Positions 1-5,129 of a DNA stretch of 5,235 nt are shown here, in pieces; within the stretch, counting starts at the first letter, position 1; each line of letters starts with the position of its first letter. Source of the DNA: CALVXC01 sp036636255 (GTDB lineage Bacteria; Bacillota_I; Bacilli_A; RF39; UBA660). The stretch covers positions 1 through 5,235 of the forward strand of contig JAVWOV010000053.1 in the NCBI GenBank assembly GCA_036636255.1. Reading direction: 5' to 3'. A program made the translations under genes and the position numbers. The notes beneath the pieces were generated by a model. That model was given only the letters and a program-made list of their open reading frames with translations. It did no database searches and was not told where the DNA came from.

Positions 1-21
1 TTTATAAATTAGGTAAAAGTA

Positions 22-62
22 TTTAAAACCTATGTCAAATATGATATCATTATACTAGAGGA
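22..62 (+). promoter_or_regulatory. Weak candidate promoter and Shine-Dalgarno for the DUF1846 gene
   Basis: TTTAAA (22-27) and TATCAT (45-50) are separated by 17 bases and could be -35/-10 boxes. TATACT (51-56) is a better -10 hexamer, but a start about 7 bases beyond it would remove the ribosome binding site AGAGGA (57-62). A perfect palindrome ATGATATCAT (41-50) overlaps the -10 area. The SD lies 9 bases before ATG 72 but only 3 before GTG 66, which decides the start codon in favour of 72. The SD is convincing; the promoter is a guess because AT-rich DNA yields such hexamers often. Confidence 0.35.
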
Positions 63-71
63 TGTGTGTTT

Positions 72-1556
72 ATGAAAAAGGGCTTTAATAATGAATTATA
101 TTTAAAAAAACAAAGTGAAAAAATAAAAGAAAGAATTAATATGTTTAATGGTAAACTTTATTTAGAGTTTGGTGGCAAACTATTTGATGATTATCATGCT
201 GAACGAGTTTTACCGGGTTTTCATAATGATTCTAAAATAAAATTATTAGAGGAATTAAAAGAAGATCTCGAATTAATTTTTTGTATTAATGCTGAACATA
301 TTGAGAAAAACAAAATAAGAGCTGATTATGGTATAACATATGATATGGATGTTTTACGTTTAATTGATAATTTAAAAGAACGGGGTATTCAAATAAACAG
401 TGTTGTTATCACATTATATACTGGTCAAAATATGGCTCTTAATTTTAAAAAAAAGCTAGAGAGTCGTAATATTAAAACGTATTTACATACTCCAACTAAA
501 GGTTATCCTACTGATATAGATGTAATTGTTAGTGATGAAGGTTATGGTGCTAATCCATATATAGAAACAACTAAGCCTTTAGTAGTAGTAACAGCTCCGG
601 GACCATGTAGTGGTAAATTAGCAACTTGCTTATCGCAATTATATTATGAAAATAAAATGAATATAAAAGCAGGCTATGCTAAATTTGAAACATTTCCTGT
701 TTGGAATATGCCCCTTAAACATCCAATAAATATGGCTTATGAAGCTGCTACTGCTGACTTAAAAGATATTAATATGATTGATTCATTTCATTTAGATAAT
801 TATGGTATAAGTACTGTTAATTATAATAGAGATTTGGAAGTGTTTCCTGTTTTGAAAACTATTCTTCATAAAATAACGCAGACCGATATATATAAATCAC
901 CTACAGATATGAGTGTTAATATGATTGGTTTTTGTATCGATGATGATAAAAAAGTATGTCAAGCGGCTTTGAAAGAAATAATAAGAAGATATTATAAAGC
1001 ATTATGTGCTTATAAAATGGGCAACGGAGATAAGGAAACGATGCTTAGAATAAAAATATTAATGAACGAACTTAATTTAGTGGAAACTGATCTTGACGTT
1101 GTAAATCCTTGTATAAATAAGTATAACGAAGAAAAAAAACATGTTATGTCATTAAAATTGCCTGGTGGGAAAATTATAACTGGTAAAGAAAGTGAATTAT
1201 TAAGTCCTACGGCTAGTTTAATAATAAATGCTATTAAGGAATTAAATAATATACCTGATAAAGTATATTTGTTATCACCAAGTGTATTAGAACCAATTAT
1301 TAAACTTAAAAAAATCACTTCCGATAAAGCAGCTTACATTTTAAATTTGCAAGAAGTACTTATTGCTCTTAGTATATGTGCAGTAACTAATCCAATTATT
1401 GAAAAATGTTTTGATTCATTAGAGCAATTAAAAGACTGTGAAGCTCATGCATCATATATAGTTAATAACGGTGATTTAAATGTTTTAAGAAAACTAAAAA
1501 TAAACCTTACATGCGAACCAATATTTTATAATGATAAGTTATATGATAATGTTTAA
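72..1556 (+). CDS. DUF1846 / UPF0371 family protein, function unknown
   Basis: A 494-residue protein that I recognise as the DUF1846 (UPF0371) family, conserved in many Firmicutes and Actinobacteria at about 490-500 residues, so it looks complete. Recognisable blocks are FGGKLFDDYHAERVLPGF near residues 34-51, the RADYGITYDMDVLRLID block near 83-99, the central TAPGPCSGKLATCLSQLY block starting at about residue 174, and FPVWNMPLKHPINMAYEAAT near 212-231. The family has known structures but, as far as I know, no established biochemical role. The APGPxSGK stretch looks like a phosphate-binding loop, but nucleotide binding is inference; I recall Gly where this protein has Cys179. No signal peptide or membrane segment is seen, so it should be cytoplasmic. 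ATG 72 is preferred over the in-frame GTG at 66 because the SD AGAGGA is then 9 bases away. It appears to be a single-gene unit; no clear terminator follows it. Confidence 0.93.
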   Translation: MKKGFNNELYLKKQSEKIKERINMFNGKLYLEFGGKLFDDYHAERVLPGFHNDSKIKLLEELKEDLELIFCINAEHIEKNKIRADYGITYDMDVLRLIDNLKERGIQINSVVITLYTGQNMALNFKKKLESRNIKTYLHTPTKGYPTDIDVIVSDEGYGANPYIETTKPLVVVTAPGPCSGKLATCLSQLYYENKMNIKAGYAKFETFPVWNMPLKHPINMAYEAATADLKDINMIDSFHLDNYGISTVNYNRDLEVFPVLKTILHKITQTDIYKSPTDMSVNMIGFCIDDDKKVCQAALKEIIRRYYKALCAYKMGNGDKETMLRIKILMNELNLVETDLDVVNPCINKYNEEKKHVMSLKLPGGKIITGKESELLSPTASLIINAIKELNNIPDKVYLLSPSVLEPIIKLKKITSDKAAYILNLQEVLIALSICAVTNPIIEKCFDSLEQLKDCEAHASYIVNNGDLNVLRKLKINLTCEPIFYNDKLYDNV

Positions 1557-1599
1557 AAAATAAATAGTTGTAGATAAATAAGTTTAAAAATAACCGTAA

Positions 1600-1627
1600 T
1601 ATAACAAAAATATAAGTAAATGTTATA
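1600..1627. repeat. 7-bp inverted repeat upstream of the HU promoter
   Basis: TATAACA (1600-1606) and TGTTATA (1621-1627) form a perfect dyad with a 14-base spacer. It lies just upstream of the HU -35 box, where an activator site, operator or A/T-rich UP element could sit. The arms are AT-rich, so chance is a real alternative. Confidence 0.3.
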
Positions 1628-1634
1628 AAATCTA

Positions 1635-1663
1635 TTGATTTAATAAACAAAAAGTGGTATTCT
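1635..1663 (+). promoter_or_regulatory. Promoter of the HU gene (extended -10)
   Basis: TTGATT (1635-1640) is a good -35 box, followed by a 17-base spacer and TATTCT (1658-1663) as -10. A TG dinucleotide at 1655-1656 gives the extended -10 form TGnTATTCT. The predicted start of transcription is near 1669-1671, leaving a leader of about 40 bases. A strong sigma-A type promoter fits a gene whose product is normally one of the most abundant DNA-binding proteins. The intergenic stretch upstream (1557-1634) holds only AT-rich sequence and the dyad at 1600-1627. Confidence 0.65.
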
Positions 1664-1669
1664 GTAAAT

Positions 1670-1687
1670 ATAAGCGAAGTGGCTTAT
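1670..1687 (+). promoter_or_regulatory. 5' stem-loop in the HU mRNA leader
   Basis: ATAAGC (1670-1675) pairs with GCTTAT (1682-1687) around a 6-base loop GAAGTG. The stem begins almost exactly at the predicted transcription start and ends 7 bases before the SD AAGGAGGT (1695-1702). A stem at the extreme 5' end of a Firmicute mRNA is a known way to slow RNase J and RppH-dependent decay, so a stabilising role is plausible. That role is inference. Confidence 0.45.
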
Positions 1688-1694
1688 TAAAAAT

Positions 1695-1702
1695 AAGGAG
1701 GT
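1695..1702 (+). promoter_or_regulatory. Strong Shine-Dalgarno of the HU gene
   Basis: AAGGAGGT lies 6 bases before ATG 1709 and matches the anti-SD almost completely. It is the strongest chromosomal ribosome binding site in the window, in keeping with high expression. Confidence 0.9.
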
Positions 1703-1708
1703 AAAAGA

Positions 1709-1981
1709 ATGACAAAAGTCGAATTAATTAATTTTATTGCTGAGCAAACTGGATTAACTAAAGCAGATGCGACAAGAGCATTAGATGCAACAATGGCTGG
1801 TGTTTCTAAAGGTTTAAAAGAAGAAGGAAGCGTTAAATTAACAGGTTTCTGTACTTTTACAGCTAAAGACAAAGAAGCTAAAGTGGGTCGTAATCCTAGA
1901 ACAGGGGAACCGGTTCAAATTCCTGCTAGAGTAGCAGTTACAATTAAAGCGGGAAGTAAATTAAAAGACGCTTTAAACTAA
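1709..1981 (+). CDS. hup: DNA-binding protein HU
   Basis: A 90-residue HU protein, the usual family length. HU binds DNA as a dimer without strict sequence preference, bends it, and supports nucleoid compaction, replication and recombination. The N-terminal helical dimerisation part (residues 1-45, MTKVELINFIAEQTGLTK...) is followed by the beta-arm region with the signature GRNPRTGEPVQIPA at 60-73, including the arm-tip proline Pro63, and the closing VTIKAGSKLKDAL helix. Residues 46-50 read GFCTF where GFGTF or GFGNF is usual, so Cys48 is an unusual cysteine for HU. Codons are visibly less AT-biased than in neighbouring genes, as expected for a highly expressed gene. It has its own promoter, leader hairpin and strong SD, and is followed by a small hairpin before cca. 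IHF is excluded because this is the HU-type sequence of a Firmicute. Confidence 0.97.
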   Translation: MTKVELINFIAEQTGLTKADATRALDATMAGVSKGLKEEGSVKLTGFCTFTAKDKEAKVGRNPRTGEPVQIPARVAVTIKAGSKLKDALN

Positions 1982-2002
1982 AAAGGTGAATAACCTTTTT
2001 TT
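1980..2002 (+). terminator. Short intrinsic terminator or attenuator after HU
   Basis: AAAAAGGT (1980-1987) pairs with ACCTTTTT (1993-2000) around the loop GAATA, and a run of seven T ends at 2002. The left arm begins inside the HU stop codon TAA (1979-1981). Only three of the eight pairs are strong (two G-C next to one closing T-A), so termination is probably partial. No separate promoter is evident before cca, so read-through here may be how cca is transcribed. Confidence 0.65.
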
Positions 2003-2007
2003 AATGT

Positions 2008-2015
2008 AAAGGGGG
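2008..2015 (+). promoter_or_regulatory. Shine-Dalgarno setting the GTG start of cca
   Basis: AAAGGGGG lies 6 bases before GTG 2022. The codon just before the GTG, at 2019-2021, is an in-frame TAA, so GTG is the first codon the frame can use. The N-terminus it gives matches the family, with about 22 residues before the GG motif. Confidence 0.75.
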
Positions 2016-2021
2016 CTATAA

Positions 2022-3125
2022 GTGCTTAATACAGCTATTGAAATATTAAAAGAAATTGAAAATAAAGGGTTTAAAGCTTATATAGTAGGTGGTTATCCCC
2101 GGGATATTTATTTAAATCGGCAATCAGTAGATATTGATATATGTACATCGGCAACACCAAAGCAATTAAAGAAGATATTTGAAAATATTATTTTACCACT
2201 GGAACAATATGGGGCTGTTGTTATAAAAAAAAATAAATTTAATTTTGAAATAACTACTTTTAGAAAAGATCTCGAATATCAGGATAATCGTAAACCGTTA
2301 AAAGTTGTATATGTTGATAATATTGAAGATGATTTAAAAAGACGTGATTTTACTATTAATGCTTTATGTATAAATAGTAGTGGTGAAACTTTGGATTTAA
2401 TAGGGGCTATAAATGATTTAAATAGTCAAAAAGTAAAAGCTATAGGTAACCCTAGAACTAAGCTTAAAGAGGATTCTTTGCGCATTTTAAGAGCTATAAG
2501 GTTTGCAACTATTCTTGATTTTAAATTGGATGATGAATTAAAAAAATATATTAAAAAATATGGTTATCTTTTAAAAAAATTATCTATTTATCGGAGGAAA
2601 GAGGAACTTAATAAAATATTTAGTTCGCCTAATTGTCTTTACGGTTTAAAATTAATAAAGCAACTGAAATTAGATAAATATTTAAGTTTATCTAATGTGG
2701 AAAAGGTGAAAGAAACTCATATAGTGATTGGTATATGGGCACAATTAGATGTTTTAGAAACATATGAATTTTCACGTAGTGAAAAAAATATAATAAAAAA
2801 AATTAACGAACTAATGACTAAAGACGTTTTAGCTGATGAAAATTTATATTATTATGGTTTATATATTTCTTCAATAGTAGGTGATATATTGAATATTGAT
2901 CGTAAGATTATAACAAAAAAATATAATAGTCTTTATATTAAATGTGAGCACGATATAGCTTTAAAAAGTGCTGAAATATGTACATTATTAAATCGGAGAC
3001 CAGGGCCTTTTTTAAAACCGTTAAAAAAAGATTTGGAAATAAAACTTATAAATAAGGAAATAGTTAATAATCGTGTCCAATTAGAACAATATATAATTAA
3101 AACAATGAAAGACCCATATAATTAA
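2022..3125 (+). CDS. cca: Class II CCA tRNA nucleotidyltransferase
   Basis: This enzyme adds or repairs the 3'-terminal CCA of tRNAs from CTP and ATP without a nucleic-acid template. The class II head and neck are clear. Residues 23-28 give GGYPRD (nucleotide-binding turn, usually GGxVRD). Asp37 and Asp39 in DIDICT are the metal-binding pair. RRDFTINAL at 107-115 is the ribose-recognition motif B, and EDSLR at 150-154 is motif D, the amino-acid template that pairs with C or A. Motif E at about 188-196 reads SIYRRKEEL where an SxERI-type sequence is common. The C-terminal body and tail are divergent and Lys-rich. At 367 residues it is somewhat shorter than Bacillus-type enzymes (about 400). 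A related poly(A) polymerase is the main alternative, but in Firmicutes this family and neighbourhood favour CCA addition. It follows HU by 40 bases and probably depends on read-through from the HU promoter. The stop codon lies inside a hairpin before the next gene. Confidence 0.92.
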   Translation: MLNTAIEILKEIENKGFKAYIVGGYPRDIYLNRQSVDIDICTSATPKQLKKIFENIILPLEQYGAVVIKKNKFNFEITTFRKDLEYQDNRKPLKVVYVDNIEDDLKRRDFTINALCINSSGETLDLIGAINDLNSQKVKAIGNPRTKLKEDSLRILRAIRFATILDFKLDDELKKYIKKYGYLLKKLSIYRRKEELNKIFSSPNCLYGLKLIKQLKLDKYLSLSNVEKVKETHIVIGIWAQLDVLETYEFSRSEKNIIKKINELMTKDVLADENLYYYGLYISSIVGDILNIDRKIITKKYNSLYIKCEHDIALKSAEICTLLNRRPGPFLKPLKKDLEIKLINKEIVNNRVQLEQYIIKTMKDPYN

Positions 3126-3140
3126 TTGGGTGTTTTTTTT
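3108..3140 (+). terminator. Hairpin plus T8 across the cca stop codon, masking the next gene's SD
   Basis: AAAGACCCA (3108-3116) pairs with TGGGTGTTT (3127-3135) in 8 of 9 positions, with one G-G mismatch and a 10-base loop that contains the cca stop codon TAA (3123-3125). Eight T follow at 3133-3140, ending right at ATG 3141. The 3' arm holds GGGTG (3128-3132), the only SD-like sequence for the downstream gene. This fits a weak terminator and, in read-through RNA, a structure that hides the ribosome binding site unless cca is being translated through it. Confidence 0.55.
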
Positions 3141-3758
3141 ATGAAAAAATTTTTAGTAATTAATATAATATTGATTTTTACTTTAGGCATTTTAAGTTCT
3201 AAAGCAACCCCGGTTTTTATTGAAAAAATAGATTTAAAAATTAAGGGAAAGGAATTAGCTATTGTTTTTTTACCCTTTAAGGAATGTAAATCTTTTTTAT
3301 TGGTGACTAAAAGAGAAAATATATTGATAAATTTAATTAAACCGAATAGTAAAAAAATATATAAATATTTAAAACAATTTAATGTAAATAAACTAGATAA
3401 TATATATAATGTTAAGGAGTTATCGTTTGGGTTAGTTAGTGAACAATCACAAATAAATATTATAAATGAAAAAAATTTGTTAATAATAAATTACTTAACT
3501 CATAATTTTTGCATTTATCAAAGTAATAATAAAAGAAATTTTAAGGAATGTGATTATATTTACTTATTAAGTTCAAATCATAATGTCCAAATAGATAATG
3601 ATCAACAACTTATTTTATATAGTAAATTAAATAAAAAGTTTTTAGAAAAAATATATGATCGATATAATGATAGTTATTATATCGATCCAAATAATTATAC
3701 GATTATTAAATTAAATCAACAAAGTTATCAGATAATTGATGTTCCATATAAAAACTGA
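3141..3758 (+). CDS. Exported protein, probable degenerate ComEC-like metallo-beta-lactamase fold
   Basis: A 205-residue protein I cannot assign to a named gene. Lys2-Lys3 and a hydrophobic stretch (residues 4-18) form a signal peptide or membrane anchor. Ser20-Lys21-Ala22 is an acceptable signal peptidase site, and there is no lipobox Cys. The rest is beta-rich and lines up by eye with the extracellular MBL domain of ComEC. LAIVFLPFKECKSFLL (39-54) matches the place of the usual FLDVGQGDSILI. ENILINLI (59-66) sits where ENILIDTG is usual, and IYKYLKQFNVNKLDNIY (73-89) matches the KYLKxLGIKKIDYLI strand-helix. CDYIYLLSSNHN (137-148) resembles the ADVLKVPHHGS strand, and the end NYTIIKLNQQSYQI resembles the GTIIF...GKxY closing strands. 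The HxHxDH metal motif and the GQGD loop are missing, so a hydrolase is unlikely. The region is very AT-rich. ATG 3141 is chosen over TTG 3126, which has no SD. The gene may depend on read-through from cca. The coding call is firm; the fold is inference. Confidence 0.75.
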   Translation: MKKFLVINIILIFTLGILSSKATPVFIEKIDLKIKGKELAIVFLPFKECKSFLLVTKRENILINLIKPNSKKIYKYLKQFNVNKLDNIYNVKELSFGLVSEQSQINIINEKNLLIINYLTHNFCIYQSNNKRNFKECDYIYLLSSNHNVQIDNDQQLILYSKLNKKFLEKIYDRYNDSYYIDPNNYTIIKLNQQSYQIIDVPYKN

Positions 3759-3787
3759 TATACAATTTTTTTTATTTACGGTATAAT
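3759..3787 (+). promoter_or_regulatory. Promoter of dnaD-nth
   Basis: A consensus -10 box TATAAT (3782-3787) is preceded by a 17-base spacer and TATACA (3759-3764), which matches 4 of 6 positions of TTGACA. The spacer holds a T8 run (3766-3773). The expected transcript start is near 3794, so the leader would be only about 12 bases and would begin at the ribosome binding site AGAGGTGAT (3794-3802). This separates dnaD-nth from the gene upstream. Confidence 0.65.
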
Positions 3788-3793
3788 AATAAA

Positions 3794-3802
3794 AGAGGTG
3801 AT
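3794..3802 (+). promoter_or_regulatory. Shine-Dalgarno of dnaD
   Basis: AGAGGTGAT matches the anti-SD with one change and ends 3 bases before ATG 3806; its AGAGG core ends 7 bases before. It sits at the predicted 5' end of the transcript. Confidence 0.8.
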
Positions 3803-3805
3803 GTA

Positions 3806-4444
3806 ATGAATAATGTTATTAAATTATTACAAAATAAGGCTTTTATTTGTCCACCGGAACTTCTTTTTAATTATCGTAAATTAAAAATAACGGAGCAGGA
3901 AGTTATTTTGTTAATTTATCTTATTAATAATGATCAAGAGTGTTTTAATCCAAAGGAAATAAGTCATTATTTATCGTGGGAAATAGCGGTTATTTTAGAA
4001 ACTGTTAATAATTTAAGCGATAAAGGAATAGTAAAGATAGATATTAAAAAGAAAGTTAATATAAGGGAGGAATATGTTAATTTGGATGGTTTATATAATA
4101 AATTGGCTTTTATTGTTATTGATACGACTCCAGATAGTTTAGATGCTACTATATATGAACGATTTGAAAAAGAATTTGGACGAACTTTATCGCCGATTGA
4201 GTATGAATTAATTAATAGTTGGATTGCTAATACAACGGAGGAGATGATTGTTTTAGCATTAAAAGAGGCTGTTTATAATGGTGTATCAAATTTAAGATAT
4301 ATAGATAAAATAATTCATGAATGGGGAAAAAACGGTATTAAAAGTATTAAGGATGTTAATAAACAAAAAACTAATTGTGTAAAAAACAATTCTAATAAAA
4401 ATTTTGATTATGATTGGTTAAATGAAGAAACAAAAAATAATTGA
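3806..4444 (+). CDS. dnaD: DnaD family replication initiation protein
   Basis: A 212-residue DnaD protein. In Bacillus, DnaD works with DnaB and DnaI to remodel oriC or restart-site DNA and help load the replicative helicase. The N-terminal winged-helix/oligomerisation part (about 1-100) includes ICPPELLFNYRKLKITEQEVILLIYL, typical of DnaD. The C-terminal DnaD/DnaB_2 domain (about 112-178) starts with DATIYERFEKEFGRTLSPIE and ends with the diagnostic YxxxIxxxW motif: Tyr165, Ile169, Trp173 in YIDKIIHEW. A short polar, Asn/Lys-rich tail follows, ending in FDYDWLNEE. The length is close to that of Bacillus DnaD (about 230). It is the first gene after a TATAAT promoter and overlaps nth by 23 bases, the same dnaD-nth order as in Bacilli. 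A phage-type DnaD is unlikely given that context. Confidence 0.93.
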   Translation: MNNVIKLLQNKAFICPPELLFNYRKLKITEQEVILLIYLINNDQECFNPKEISHYLSWEIAVILETVNNLSDKGIVKIDIKKKVNIREEYVNLDGLYNKLAFIVIDTTPDSLDATIYERFEKEFGRTLSPIEYELINSWIANTTEEMIVLALKEAVYNGVSNLRYIDKIIHEWGKNGIKSIKDVNKQKTNCVKNNSNKNFDYDWLNEETKNN

Positions 4445-5069
4445 TTATTTGGATTATTTAATACCTAATCCTAATTGTGAATTAACTTATAGGAAAGATT
4501 ATGAATTGTTAATAAAAGTTATGTTAAGTGCTCAGACAACTGATAAACAAGTAAATAAAGTTGGGGATGCTTTATTTACTATGTATCCTAGCTTGGAATT
4601 ATTAAATGGTTTAAATCAAGAAAGTTTAGAAAAAATTTTAAAACCGATTGGTACATATCATAAAAAGGCTTTTAATGTAAAAATAATTGTTAGTGAATTA
4701 ATAACTAAATATAATAATGTTGTACCTAATAATCGGGCTATTTTAGAATCACTACCGGGTGTAGGACGTAAAACTGCTAATGTTGTATTAAGTAATTTAT
4801 TTAATGAATCATGTATAGCTGTTGATACGCATGTAGCAAGAGTGAGTAAGCGGTTAAACTTAGTTGATGATCAAGATAATCCATTAATAATTGAACAAAA
4901 ATTAACTAAATATTTTGAAAATGATTTGGGTAAAAGACATCATCAATTAGTTTTATTTGGTCGTTATTATTGCAAAGCTAGTAATCCGCAATGTTATGAA
5001 TGTGGGCTTAAAAATATTTGTAAAAAAAAGAAGTTAGATTATAATACCTATAAAGGACACACTAAGTAA
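4422..5069 (+). CDS. nth: Endonuclease III (DNA glycosylase/AP lyase)
   Basis: A 215-residue endonuclease III, close to the usual 210-220. It removes oxidised pyrimidines from DNA and cleaves the abasic site by beta-elimination, in base-excision repair. The LLIKVMLSAQTTDKQVNKV helix region (29-47) opens the domain. The helix-hairpin-helix LPGVGRKTANVVL (111-123) carries the catalytic Lys117, and VDTHVARVSKRL (134-145) carries the catalytic Asp135. The 4Fe-4S cluster cysteines are Cys184, Cys191, Cys194 and Cys200, spaced C-x6-C-x2-C-x5-C. All key residues are present, so the enzyme should be active. The start lies inside dnaD and has no good SD, so translation is probably coupled to dnaD. The stop codon TAA is the outer end of an inverted repeat shared with the transposase start just downstream. 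MutY is excluded by length and by the Lys at position 117. Confidence 0.97.
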   Translation: MKKQKIIDYLDYLIPNPNCELTYRKDYELLIKVMLSAQTTDKQVNKVGDALFTMYPSLELLNGLNQESLEKILKPIGTYHKKAFNVKIIVSELITKYNNVVPNNRAILESLPGVGRKTANVVLSNLFNESCIAVDTHVARVSKRLNLVDDQDNPLIIEQKLTKYFENDLGKRHHQLVLFGRYYCKASNPQCYECGLKNICKKKKLDYNTYKGHTK

Positions 5070-5129
5070 AAAAACACCTGAAAATGTGGTGAAATATATT
5101 TAGAAAGAACTTTAGGAGGTGTTTTTTTA
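5067..5129. repeat. Perfect 13-bp inverted repeat from the nth stop to the transposase start
   Basis: TAAAAAAACACCT (5067-5079) and AGGTGTTTTTTTA (5117-5129) are exact inverted copies separated by 37 bases. The left arm begins with the nth stop codon; the right arm ends with the A of the transposase ATG and includes the 3' half of its SD AGGAGGT (5114-5120). The A7 and T7 tracts make it a possible bidirectional terminator, though the loop is long. A second, smaller pairing is possible: CACC (5075-5078) with GGTG (5088-5091). Confidence 0.8.

Noticed and set aside
10..32. TAGGT/ACCTA inverted repeat as a terminator for an upstream gene
   Set aside because: The stem has 5 bp around a 13-base loop and is not followed by a T tract.
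66..71. GTG 66 as the start of the DUF1846 protein
   Set aside because: The SD ends 3 bases before it, which is too close; ATG 72 has a 9-base spacer.
1010..1318. Open frame on the minus strand inside the DUF1846 gene
   Set aside because: It lies wholly within a well-conserved gene, has no SD, and its translation has no recognisable domain; it mirrors the AT-rich coding strand.
1687..1872. Open frame on the minus strand across the HU start
   Set aside because: It is antisense to HU codons and the HU ribosome binding site, with no start signal or family resemblance.
3126..3140. TTG 3126 as the start of the exported protein
   Set aside because: It has no SD, lies inside a hairpin, and would add GVFF before an otherwise normal MKK signal peptide.
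3766..3773. T8 run after the exported-protein gene as an intrinsic terminator
   Set aside because: No GC-containing stem precedes it; it lies in the spacer of the dnaD promoter.
3756..4444. Mycoplasma genetic code (TGA read as Trp)
   Set aside because: The conserved tryptophans seen are TGG, and TGA serves as the stop at 3756-3758 and 4442-4444 with natural protein lengths; read-through would add only short meaningless tails. This is supportive rather than absolute proof.
5052..5066. GGACAC near the end of nth as an IS3-type terminal sequence
   Set aside because: GGACAC occurs in some IS3-family ends, but here it encodes the plausible Nth tail and no matching right end is available to support it.
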